From: Brettanomyces bruxellensis
Lineage: Eukaryota > Ascomycota > Pichiomycetes > Pichiales > Pichiaceae
Length of the DNA: 64,000 nt
Direction: 5' to 3'
Assembly (NCBI RefSeq): GCF_011074885.1
Contig: NC_054689.1
Span: 2,872,443-2,936,442, forward strand
Under the pieces are notes generated by a model that saw nothing but the letters and a program-made list of their open reading frames with translations, had not been told where the DNA came from and searched no databases. Shown here one piece after another: positions 51,487-60,640 of this stretch (within the stretch, counting starts at the first letter, position 1; every line of letters starts with the position of its first letter). The position numbers were made by a program, and so were the translations under genes.

Positions 51487-52070
51487 TATTAGGTAATCTA
51501 TTATTATATGTCATTAGATTTATTTGTTTTGAGATCTGAACTTATTCTAAAATAACGAAGATTTAGAATAATATCTAATAGAGACAATCCTGGATAAAAT
51601 GCACTAACTGTGTATGTTAGGGAATCAGCAGAAAAATAATTATGCGCGATCATAATTCTGTTTCTGAGAATTAAATCTTTTTTTTTTATTATGTATGATT
51701 ACCTCACTTTATTTTCCTTTTTATTTTTACTTTACTTTACCTCTTTTTATATAACTTGTTTCTTCTACGAAGGGACGAGACCCGATAGCCTATTTTGCAA
51801 TACAACTAGTTCGACTCCACTTTGATGGTAACAGAGTAAAGGAAGTAAATTCATTTTCTTCTATGGTGATACATACACAATTGTTAGAATGTTAAAGGCA
51901 TTAACATTATCACACAGACCACTTGGTACATTTATATCCACCCACTTAGGTAACCGACCTTACAATTGTCTGAATCTCCCCGACTGCTAGGTTCTTATTA
52001 GTTCTATTAAAGAAGGAGTTTGATAGCTAAAGCCCGGGAGTAACTCATAAGGTCTCTCTTAACTCCGACA
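51460..52070 (+). repeat. Element A 3' LTR (611 bp)
   Basis: Same sequence as 38525-39134 apart from one extra T in the T-run at about 51679. Confidence 0.95.
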
Positions 52071-52568
52071 GAATCATTCTATTCATTCATTATTCTATCT
52101 AATCACTTTTTTNTCTCCCTCTCTCTTTCTAGAAAAATAACTAAATCATAATCTAACCTTGCCTCTGTATCACAGGAGGGCAAGGGCGCATATTTATATT
52201 AAATGGAGAATGACACTTCTTCCATTTCTCTTCCAATTTCATACAATAACAAATTGTATGCCAAAGAGGAATCCATCCTGTTTGGGAACATCACATTATG
52301 TGAATTCAGCATAACCCGCGATCATGCAAAAACCTGTTGTTTTGCATATGCAGTCGCCACACGAATATTAGTCAGTTTATTCCGATGTAGCTCTTTCTTA
52401 TTGTCTTTCGGATCACTATCCTTTCAGTACGCTTTATTTCTTATTCGCGCTTCTCATAAATTATTTCGGAAACTATTTATATCTTTCCGTGTTACCTAAT
52501 CAGGTAAATGAATTCATTAATATTTTATCTGGCTTTAAACCAATATGCGCTTGGTTTGACCCCTTACA
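52071..52568 (-). repeat. Element C 3' LTR, part 2 (inner end)
   Basis: Matches about 56553-57060 of the C 5' LTR and ends TTGACCCCTTACA. Compared with that LTR about 60-70 bp are missing at the junction with element A. The plus-strand frame at 52203-52499 also occurs in the other LTR and is not a gene. Confidence 0.85.
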
Positions 52569-52963
52569 TTACCGCCGTTTTTTAGAAAAATCGTCCTCGA
52601 TTTATAATTTTTTAAAATCTCACAAAACATTTAGATATCTTCGTAAGCATTGCCTGGTCTTAGCATATTTCCTTCTTAGGAAAATGAAATCATATGATAC
52701 GTACAAGTATCTGATATCTTTGTTGGAGTCATCAATTCAAACAAACGTTCATAACTAGTCTTAACAATCAAAGTATGTCATAGGTATCTAACAAACATGT
52801 TTTGGAGAGCAATCTTGCTCAAAGACTTCATATGTCTTGTATCAGTTAATACCTGCTATACCAATAATTTCACAAAGTCTGTCTCGAACTTCGAGATCAG
52901 TGTGCGGAGGTTCTTTGGGGTAAATAGCATCTTGCTTTAAGTATGGTTTGAACCATCTTACAT
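52569..52963 (-). pseudogene. Frameshifted 3' end of element C pol
   Basis: After the pol stop at 52966, another minus-strand frame continues the family's expected end: MNVRWFKPYLKQDAIYPKE then PPHTDLEVRDRLCEIIGIAG, up to a TGA near 52844. Element D carries the same region in frame (FNVRWFRHFLQQNAAFPRV). One frameshift near 52975 and later stops thus separate the C-terminal, chromodomain-like tail. The rest, up to the LTR, holds a plus-strand 89-codon frame (52489-52758) judged spurious. A conserved block GATCGAGGACGAT-like precedes the LTR in both C and D. Confidence 0.7.
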
Positions 52964-55900
52964 TCATAGTCCTATTTTTGTAAGGTTGGATCTGAAATCA
53001 ATTTCAAAAGTGTTCGGCCCCTTGGGTCTCACTATCTTAAAAGGTCCATAATAGACTGGTAAAATTTTTTGGTACCGCCGCTTAATACCGAAAGCGTTGC
53101 GGTTGACTAAGACATAGTCACCAACCTTAAATGTATGATCACGTACATGTCGATTATACTGAGCTTCTTGCGAGTGTTGCGACTGGACGATGTTATCTTT
53201 AACCTGTCGACCAATTAATTCAAGTCGTCTCACAAAGTCTTCTGCTCTAGGACTGTAACGGTTTGAGTCAATAATATCAGCGGAGATATGAGCTGGAGAA
53301 TCAGGATTATATCCTTGAGCAACGTAAAATGGACTATAACCTGTCGAATTCTGAATAGCACTATTATAGGCAAACTCTGCCATGGGTAAAATCTTATCCC
53401 AATCATTCAAAGCATTTCGTGCTAACTCTCTAATAAGAGTATCAAGTATCTGGTTAACTCTTTCAGTTTGACCATCAGTCTGTGGGTGATTAGTAGTAGA
53501 CATTAACGTATTCGTTCCCACTAATTTAGTAAATGTGTGCCAAAATCTATTGACAAATCTTATATCCTTATCAGAAACAAGCGTAGTTGGAAATCCATGT
53601 AATCGGTAACTTTCTCTAACAAACAATTGCGCACAGCGTTCCGCATCAAGATTATCATCTGTCGGAATAAAATGTGCCATCTTCGAGAAACGATCAATGA
53701 TCACCATAATCATATTATGATTTTCGTGGGTTCTAGGTAAACCGGTNACAAAATCCATACTAACATCTGTCCAACGTCCGTTTGGCACAGGTAGTGGATG
53801 AAATAGCCCAAATGGCTTTTGAGTGGTTGTCTTACTGCGAGCGCAAACATTGCAAGCTCCACAGAATTTCTTAACCTGTCGTAACATATTAGGCCAATAG
53901 AACATGTCAGATAGTGACAAATATGTCTTCCAATAACTAAAGTGTCCTGCAGACGGAGAATCATGACATTGTCTCATTAGTCGATCGCGGATAATCTTAT
54001 CATTAGGTATTACTAACCTGTGTTCCCCATTTACGCTGGGTGAGAAGTAAAGTAGCTTATTCCTATACAGGAAGTGTTTAATATAGTTCCGAATAAGTGG
54101 ACTAGGTGTCTTATGGTCTTTCAAAGTGTTATAAACCTCTGCAAACTTCGTATCTGCTGAGTATCCTGCTATAATATTTTTCTTAAGAGCTGAGTTCCAA
54201 CGGTTTAATACCAATGTAGCGAGTTGCTGATCAACTGCTGCTTTCTTTAGAACTGCTGATAAGTCAAAGTAAGCGATAGAAGCTAAGGTGACCTCACTGT
54301 CATCCATGGGCTTTAATAACGATAAGTTTGGATACCTGGATAATGAATCAGCCGCTGTATTTGTCTTACCTTTAATATATTCAATTTCAAAATCGAATCT
54401 TGTAAGAAAATCTAGCCATTTCGCAACTCTCATCTGAGACATGGAATTTTGATATTTCACATATTTCAAGCTGCGATGGTCGGTCTGAATAATAAACTTT
54501 TTATCCATCAAGTAATAACGCCATGTTTTTAATGCTTCAACTATAGCTAAAAATTCACGCTCGTAGATCGAATAACGCATCTGAGCTGGTAGTAATTTCT
54601 TTGAACCATAAGCAATGACACCACGAACTTTTCCTTCGGGGTCTAGTTGTTCTAAGACATAGCCTAGCGCTGTCCCGCACGCGTCGGTGTGGATTCTAAA
54701 AGTGTAGTCTCGATCCCATATTGGATGAACTAATAAAGGCGCTGTAATTAAGGCTTGCTTAAGTTTTTCGAAGGCTTGTATCTGTTTATCATACCAAGTC
54801 TCGTTTCCTGCCACATAATTATGTAATGGAACGGCTATCTTCGAATAGTCTTTGATAAATCTGCGATAAAATCCGGTGAGACCTAAAAACGATTGAACAT
54901 CTTTCTTGCTCTGCGGCATAGGCCAATTTTTAACGACTTCGATCTTCTCAGGATCAGTCTTAATTCCATCCGGAGAAATAATAAAACCTAGAAATTTTAA
55001 TTGCGAGAAGAAAAACTCACATTTGCGCTTTTTCGCGATAAGGTGATTCTGTCTTAATAACTCTAAAACCTTTTTCACATGGCCAAAGTGTTCTTCAACA
55101 CTCTGCGAATAAATCAATATATCGTCAATGTAGACCTTCACAAATTTCGAAATGTAAGGCTGTAACACATTATTCATCATTCTCTGAAACGTTGACGGTG
55201 CGTTCGTAAGTCCAAAAGGCATGACAATCCATTCGAAATGCCCGGAGTCCGTAGAAAATGCAGTCTTTTCAATGTCTTGTTCAGCTATCCTGACCTGATA
55301 GTAACCTGACATAAGATCTAGTTTCGAATAAACATTCGCTGCTCCCAAGTCTGTAGTAAGACGCTCAATGTCGGGAATCGGAAACTTATCTTTAATAGTA
55401 TTTTCATTCAAGGCTCTGTAATCAATACACAAACGTAATGAGCCATCTTTCTTCTTAACAAATAACACTGGACTATTAAATGGACTAACGCTTGGGCGAA
55501 TAAATCCCTGGCGCATAAGCTGAGAAACTTGCCGAGTCAACTCTTCTAACTCTGCATGAGATAATTTATATTGCCGACGATAAGCTATTTTATTCGGCTC
55601 TTGAAGAATAATTCTATGCACAAGACTTCTACTTGGCGGTAGATCTGTAGGTAATTCATCTGACACGACATCTGAAAACTCGTTCAAGATCTGTTCTCTA
55701 TAGCTATCTAAGCCTTNAATCTCTTCTTCNGGAGANATAGAAGTATTCTCTGTAGTAAGTGTCTGAATATATAGCATTCGAAAATCGCTATCTTTAGATC
55801 TGATTTCCTTCTGGAATTGCAGATAATTTAATACTGGCACATCTGTGCTTTCTGATTCGGAAACATTAGGTACGCCTATCTTGTTCCAATCAATATATTG

Positions 55901-56311
55901 CTGGTACTTTCTAATAAAAGGTAGACCGAGAAACGTGTCTCGCGTCGGAATATCAATAACATAAAACGAAATAGAAACATTCAATTCAATACTTAGACTA
56001 AGACATAAATTTAACTTAATAGATCCTTCAGTCTTTAAAATATGTCCCACAGCACTAACCTCAAGAGGTAGGCCTGGATCTAACATATTCAGTAGATCAA
56101 AATCTTTAAGAACTTGTAACGAAATAAAATTGGCAGATGCTCCTGAGTCTAAAATAACCTCAGTAGTATATTTGCCGTTAACACAAACAGGAATTTTAGG
56201 CCTTGTGGCCGTCACAGGATCTGAAATATCCGTGANCATCAAGGAATCATGTCCTTCTTTTAACCGCTCTGGTAAGAGTGTATCTATCTTCTGTTTTGTC
56301 TGTTCGCCCAA
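52964..56311 (-). CDS. Element C Pol: protease, RT, RNase H, integrase
   Basis: The 1115-codon frame has protease DSGA at 55-58, RT with YIDD at 394-397, RNase H (HTDACGTALGYVLEQ, TDHRSLKYV), the H2C2 zinc finger (RLMRQCHDSPSAGHF...CGACNVCARSK, about 765-825), and the integrase core with Asp in SMDF, Asp in LVSDKD and Glu in TERVN; 35 residues lie between the last two. The frame has no ATG at its start: it opens after a TGA and would begin at TTG 56311. Only 72 bp separate it from the 5' LTR, so gag is absent. The C-terminus is cut by a frameshift. Unresolved bases at 53747, 55717, 55730, 55736 and 56236 fall within it. Confidence 0.9.
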   Translation of the reverse strand: MGEQTKQKIDTLLPERLKEGHDSLMXTDISDPVTATRPKIPVCVNGKYTTEVILDSGASANFISLQVLKDFDLLNMLDPGLPLEVSAVGHILKTEGSIKLNLCLSLSIELNVSISFYVIDIPTRDTFLGLPFIRKYQQYIDWNKIGVPNVSESESTDVPVLNYLQFQKEIRSKDSDFRMLYIQTLTTENTSXSXEEEIXGLDSYREQILNEFSDVVSDELPTDLPPSRSLVHRIILQEPNKIAYRRQYKLSHAELEELTRQVSQLMRQGFIRPSVSPFNSPVLFVKKKDGSLRLCIDYRALNENTIKDKFPIPDIERLTTDLGAANVYSKLDLMSGYYQVRIAEQDIEKTAFSTDSGHFEWIVMPFGLTNAPSTFQRMMNNVLQPYISKFVKVYIDDILIYSQSVEEHFGHVKKVLELLRQNHLIAKKRKCEFFFSQLKFLGFIISPDGIKTDPEKIEVVKNWPMPQSKKDVQSFLGLTGFYRRFIKDYSKIAVPLHNYVAGNETWYDKQIQAFEKLKQALITAPLLVHPIWDRDYTFRIHTDACGTALGYVLEQLDPEGKVRGVIAYGSKKLLPAQMRYSIYEREFLAIVEALKTWRYYLMDKKFIIQTDHRSLKYVKYQNSMSQMRVAKWLDFLTRFDFEIEYIKGKTNTAADSLSRYPNLSLLKPMDDSEVTLASIAYFDLSAVLKKAAVDQQLATLVLNRWNSALKKNIIAGYSADTKFAEVYNTLKDHKTPSPLIRNYIKHFLYRNKLLYFSPSVNGEHRLVIPNDKIIRDRLMRQCHDSPSAGHFSYWKTYLSLSDMFYWPNMLRQVKKFCGACNVCARSKTTTQKPFGLFHPLPVPNGRWTDVSMDFXTGLPRTHENHNMIMVIIDRFSKMAHFIPTDDNLDAERCAQLFVRESYRLHGFPTTLVSDKDIRFVNRFWHTFTKLVGTNTLMSTTNHPQTDGQTERVNQILDTLIRELARNALNDWDKILPMAEFAYNSAIQNSTGYSPFYVAQGYNPDSPAHISADIIDSNRYSPRAEDFVRRLELIGRQVKDNIVQSQHSQEAQYNRHVRDHTFKVGDYVLVNRNAFGIKRRYQKILPVYYGPFKIVRPKGPNTFEIDFRSNLTKIGL

Positions 56312-56374
56312 GTTATTACCCTCATTTCATGAGTGCTCATGTTCCTGCTGCTGGAAAGTTGAATCTAACCCGAT

Positions 56375-56381
56375 GCTACCA
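56375..56381 (-). other. Primer-binding site of element C (initiator Met tRNA)
   Basis: TGGTAGC on the minus strand is complementary to the GCTACCA 3' end of yeast initiator Met tRNA, the primer used by Ty1 and Ty3. It begins two bases from the LTR end. Confidence 0.75.
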
Positions 56382-56383
56382 AA

Positions 56384-57060
56384 TGTAAATGGTCGGACTG
56401 AAGGTAACAAAATATTATTTTCAATAACCTGAAGTATAAGGATTCTTTAGATGATTACCAAATCCGTCTAAAGATATATAATAGATTAATAAGATTGTTA
56501 TCTGATACTTTTCGTATCCTTTCATATCTCTTATCTCATAGCTCTCTATGAACTATTATATTTTTTCATTATTCTATCTAATCACTTATCTTTTCAATCC
56601 CCCTTTCTAGAAAAATAACTAAATCATAATCTAACCTTGGCTCTGTATCAAAGGAGGGCAAGGGCGCATATTTATATTAAATGGAGAATGACACTTCTTC
56701 CATTTCTCTTCTTCCATTTCTCTTCCAATTTCATACAATAACAAATTGTATGCCAAAGAGGAATCCATCCTGTTTGGGAACATCACATTATGTGAATTCA
56801 GCATAACCCGCGATCATGCAAAAACCTGTTGTTTTGCATATGCAGTCGCCACACGAATATTAGTAAGCTTGTTCCGATGTAGCTCTTTCTTATTGTCCTT
56901 CGGGTCACTATCCTTTCAGTACGCTTTATTTCTTATTCGCGCTTCTCATAAATTATTTCGGAAACTATTTATATCTTTCCGTGTTACCTAATCAGGTAAA
57001 TGAATTCATTAATATTTTATCTGGCTTTAAACCAATATGCGCTTGGTTTGACCCCTTACA
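56384..57060 (-). repeat. Element C 5' LTR (677 bp)
   Basis: Bounded by TGTAA and TTACA; on the plus strand it runs TGTAAATGGTCGG to ACCCCTTACA. It is repeated in two parts at 38417-38524 and 52071-52568. Confidence 0.9.
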
Positions 57061-57064
57061 GGTT

Positions 57065-57365
57065 TGTAAGGGGTCTGCTTTGGTTTGAACCTAAATTATT
57101 TTAGATTATGTAAGTACAAAGTGATTTGTGTGTTTGTTTTGCAGTGTTGAATCAAACCACTAAAAGATGAAGTATTGTATGTTGTAAAATAGTGTTTTTA
57201 GAATGTTATGATGTAATTTAAGTAAGTGCGGAAGTAATGTATAATGAAATAATCAACTAGTTTGTATTCACTAGGATATAGATAAAAGCACCCCTTTGTA
57301 TATGTTTATAATTTGGAGTGTTATTATATTTATTTTAATGACTTGTTTTTTATTTGTTTTGTTTG
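57065..57365 (-). repeat. Gypsy LTR piece of element D type
   Basis: The plus strand at about 57205-57355 is the reverse complement of 63833-63970, which is part of the D 3' LTR. Shared landmarks are GATGTAATTTAAGTAAGTGCG, ATAATCAACTAGTTTGTATTC and AAAAGCACCCCTTTGTATATG (compare, inverted, 63885-63930). The piece starts TGTAAGGGGTC four bases after the C LTR and is cut by the solo B LTR. Confidence 0.7.
57361..57365 (+). repeat. Target site duplication of solo B LTR, left copy (GTTTG)
   Basis: GTTTG precedes the inverted B LTR and recurs directly after it at 58460-58464. Confidence 0.93.
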
Positions 57366-58459
57366 TGATAAATTTGCCCTCCTCAAATTTTCCTTTATTG
57401 AGTCGTGTTACCTGTGCTATATACTATTATATAACGTGTCCTCAGATAACTTAAGCTTGTCAATACTTAAGTGCTTTGTATCAAATATAGTCTTGTAAGA
57501 TCACTAACAAAAATCAACAATTCTTGTAGAAACAGTTAATTTTCTTGTTAATTCATTAACTCGTTAGAAACTCGTTAATTCGTTTTTAATCCATATTNCA
57601 AAGCGAAGTATCAGTCATAAGACACTCAGGGCAGAGACACTACTATATATATCTGTCCTGACTACAGTAAATTTCCTGCACAACGATTCCCAGACCAGAA
57701 AATGCAGCCACCATTTTCCTTTGTTTTCCCAGACGAACAATGCCTCCGAATCAGGTGATTCTGCACATTCTGAAACTTGCTGCAGCAACAATGATCAATG
57801 ATCTTTTATTCGTCAATAATTGATCCCGTAATACCTACGCCTAGTGGGGTAACTATTCCCGTTTCCCAGCCGAGTCTTAGGATCCCGTCGGAACTTCCCG
57901 AGCACTGCGCTCAGTTCGACCTCAGCTCCGGGAACCCATAGTTAACCTGACATTGCCGAATAAAGCCGTCAGATGCAAGATCCACCGTTCGTTGACTTGA
58001 CCATGCCGGCCAAAGCCAAATGCGTAGAAACTCATTTGTCAATTTTATCAACCAACTTGCGCTGGCTGATCAAACCAAATTGATCACTGTAACAAGCTCC
58101 CTTAATCGAACTAGCAACCTAATTCTCATAAGTTAGCTTGCTCGATTTTCTTCAAAGATCAAACCATGCCGGATAAAGCCAGCACGATTTTCTCTCATCG
58201 ATTTCCCCAACGCTTCGACCAATATCGACGCGTCTATCGACCAATTCAGAAAATCAAGTTTCTGCTCAGTTTTTCCTCGCCGTCAAAACTATCGCGGTCT
58301 CATCGTTCTGCTCTACTGTAAATTTTACTTCCAAGCTTATGTTTACAACTAAGTATACTTTTGTTGTATCAGGTATTTTTATTTCAGAACAATATTCGTT
58401 CTTGTTATTATATACCTTTACAAGCATACTTAGCTGATCACATATCTTCAACTTCAACA
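57366..58459 (-). repeat. Solo LTR of copia family B
   Basis: A full-length 1094-bp B LTR in reverse orientation with a GTTTG duplication on both sides. It is the product of insertion of a B element followed by LTR-LTR recombination. It differs from the 41.8-kb copy at few positions and has an unresolved base at 57598. The 63-codon minus frame within it is not a gene. Confidence 0.95.
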
Positions 58460-58464
58460 GTTTG
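58460..58464 (+). repeat. Target site duplication of solo B LTR, right copy (GTTTG)
   Basis: Matches 57361-57365. The next base begins the truncated element A LTR. Confidence 0.93.
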
Positions 58465-59002
58465 TGTCGGACATATGAGAATATTACCTAGTATTAGGTA
58501 ATCTATTATTATATGTCATTAGATTTATTTGTTTTGAGATCTGAACTTATTCTAAAATAACGAAGATTTAGAATAATATCTAATAGAGACAATCCTGGAT
58601 AAAATGCACTAACTGTGTATGTTAGGGAATCAGCAGAAAAATAATTATGCGCGATCATAATTCTGTTTCTGAGAATTAAATCTTTTTTTTTATTATGTAT
58701 GATTACCTCACTTTATTTTCCTTTTTATTTTTACTTTACTTTACCTCTTTTTATATAACTTGTTTCTTCTACGAAGGGACGAGACCCGATAGCCTATTTT
58801 GCAATACAACTAGTTCGACTCCACTTTGATGGTAACAGAGTAAAGGAAGTAAATTCATTTTCTTTTATGGTGACACATACACAATTGTTAGAATGTTAAA
58901 GGCATTAACATTATCACACAGACCACTTGGTACATTTATATCCACCCACTTAGGTAACCGACCTTACAATTGTCTGAATCTCCCCGACTGCTAGGTTCTT
59001 AT
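58465..59002 (+). repeat. Truncated element A LTR
   Basis: Matches the first 538 bp of the A LTR with a few differences (for example near 58865-58873) and lacks the last 70 bp or so, where B-LTR sequence takes over. Confidence 0.92.
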
Positions 59003-59569
59003 TGATAAATTTGCCCTCCTCAATTTTCCTTTATTGAGTCGTGTTACCTGTGCTATATACTATTATATAACGTGTCCTCAGATAACTTAAGCTTGTCAAT
59101 ACTTAAGTGCTTTGTATCAAATATAGTCTTGTAAGATCACTAACAAAAATCAACAATTCTTGTAGAAACAGAATCACCTGATTCGGAGGCATTGTTCGTC
59201 TGGGAAAACAAAGGAAAATGGTGGCTGCATTTTCTGGTCTGGGAATCGTTGTGCAGGAAATTTACTGTAGTCAGGACAGATATATATAGTAGTGTCTCTG
59301 CCCTGAGTGTCTTATGACTGATACTTCGCTTTGAAATATGGATTAATAACGAATTAACGAGTTTCTAACGAGTTAATGAATTAACAAGAAAATTAACTGT
59401 TTCTACAAGAATTGTTGATTTTTTGTTAGTGATCTTACAAGACTATATTTGATACAAAGCACTTAAGTATTGACAAGCTTAAGTTATCTGAGGACACATT
59501 ATATTACTAGTATATAGTACAGGTAACACGACTCAAATAAAGGAAAATTTGAGGAGGGCAAATTTATCA
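59003..59569. repeat. Inverted (foldback) B-LTR structure
   Basis: Positions 59003-59170 are the reverse complement of the last 168 bp or so of the B LTR. Positions 59168-59569 then give the last 400 bp or so of the same LTR in forward orientation. The arms 59003-59170 and about 59398-59569 are thus inverted copies around a loop of about 230 bp. The switch occurs at a shared CAG. Flanks (CTTAT left, AATAC right) do not match. Confidence 0.88.
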
Positions 59570-60009
59570 AATACTAACTTATATTAAGATATATAATATA
59601 GCGGTGATAGTCTAAAGAAAGAGGTAAAATAGTAACAAAATAATAATAGGGTGAGAAAATACAAGGGGTGCTGCTAGACCCCTTATATATTCTTACTCGG
59701 GGAAAGGTCACATATCCGAAATATGGGCAATGACCCCTTCCAGGTAATATAAAAAGTAATAAAGGCAGTTCGCATAGCTTTAATATCAGTGAAATACAAT
59801 GAAAGTGATAAAATATAAAGTAATCCTTAGATATAATTGGTCAATGATGTAAATAAAGAGAAAATTTCCCGAGGTTGTACGGTGAACAACAATTGTCTTT
59901 GTAATATTCTGCGGATGGTGAAATATTCCAACAAATTTCCTTTCGTGAAAAAAATAAAATTTGATTTGTGCGGGCCGTTTTATTGTTAAATGGCTGGGAA
60001 GAGTAATTC
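59570..60009. other. AT-rich spacer, possible old gypsy LTR end
   Basis: No gene was recognised. At 59668-59692 the sequence CAAGGGGTGCTGCTAGACCCCTT contains a 7-bp inverted repeat and resembles motifs of the gypsy LTRs (AAGGGGTGC and GACCCCTTA). It may be a gypsy LTR remnant. Confidence 0.35.
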
Positions 60010-60640
60010 CATATGTCTTGTATTAATTACCATTATGTAAAGCCTTGTATAATTCATACAAAATAATTAACATAATACATAATATAATACATAATATAAT
60101 AGATGTAATTAAAGATAATAATTTGATATAAGTATTTAAACTAAATTCAGTATTAATAAAATATGAATTATTAGGATGAATGAACATTTATAATATAATG
60201 GTGTAACCCATATACCTAAATATAAATCTTTGATTAGATAACCAATAAATATACTTAATAATGCTAAAATAGTCATAGGTGTATATACATTAATATAGGA
60301 TTTTATTTTAAATGTAGATATATATATATTTAGGATTATTAGATTTATCAAAGAATAAATAATAAATTAATCTAATATAATAAATAGAAGTTAAGTAGTT
60401 GAGCGCAAAGCAAATCAATAAATTATATATCCAGTTAAAGTATATGAACCATACAAAAAGTTTGAATAATAATTCTTACTTGGCTCATAGTAGATAAAGC
60501 TATTATTATTTTTTTCTGATATTGAATTATATTCTATTATAAATGAACATCTTATTAATAAATATTACCCCTGCTATTACTAAACATGCAGCACGTAATA
60601 ATGATGAAACTGAACTTGGCATTATTATTATAAATATTTA
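60010..60640 (-). pseudogene. Nuclear copy of mitochondrial nad5 (NUMT), fragmentary
   Basis: On the minus strand, pieces of NADH dehydrogenase subunit 5 occur in gene order: MPSSVSSLLRAACLVIAGV (about 60620-60564), then in another frame RCSFIIEYNSISEK (about 60550), then TPMTILALLSIFIGYLIKDL (about 60275-60220), and, shifted again, EFSLNTYIKLLSLITSIIL (about 60150-60090). ND5 has the matching segments near the middle and the C-terminus; the part between is missing or scrambled. A TGA at about 60413 reads as Trp under the mitochondrial code (IYWFA). Stops and shifts exclude function. Nuclear location is inferred from retroelements on both sides. Confidence 0.72.

Larger units (their letters stand above)
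38525..52070 (+). mobile_element. Ty1/copia element A, interrupted by element B
   Basis: A is bounded by LTRs 38525-39134 and 51460-52070 with inverted ends TGTCGGA and TCCGACA. The two LTRs differ visibly only by one T in a T-run, so insertion is recent. A likely primer-binding site starts directly after the 5' LTR (TGGCGTCACAGACAGG, 39135-39150). A purine tract AAGGGAG (51451-51457) precedes the 3' LTR. Element B is inserted in pol at 41788-48587. Flanks TATTA and GAATC do not match, so no target duplication is visible. Confidence 0.9.
38417..57060 (-). mobile_element. Ty3/gypsy element C, interrupted by elements A and B
   Basis: C lies on the minus strand. Its 5' LTR is 56384-57060 and its 3' LTR is split into 38417-38524 and 52071-52568 by element A. 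LTR ends read TGTAA and TTACA. A primer-binding site for initiator Met tRNA (TGGTAGC on the minus strand, 56375-56381) lies two bases inside the 5' LTR. The internal part encodes protease, RT, RNase H and integrase but no gag. No matching 5-bp duplication was found at the outer ends (TCTCT left, GGTT right), probably because a further gypsy LTR abuts the right end. Confidence 0.85.

Noticed and set aside
52203..52499. 98-codon frame repeated at 56746-56991
   Set aside because: It is part of the element C LTR, and both copies are just the same LTR sequence.
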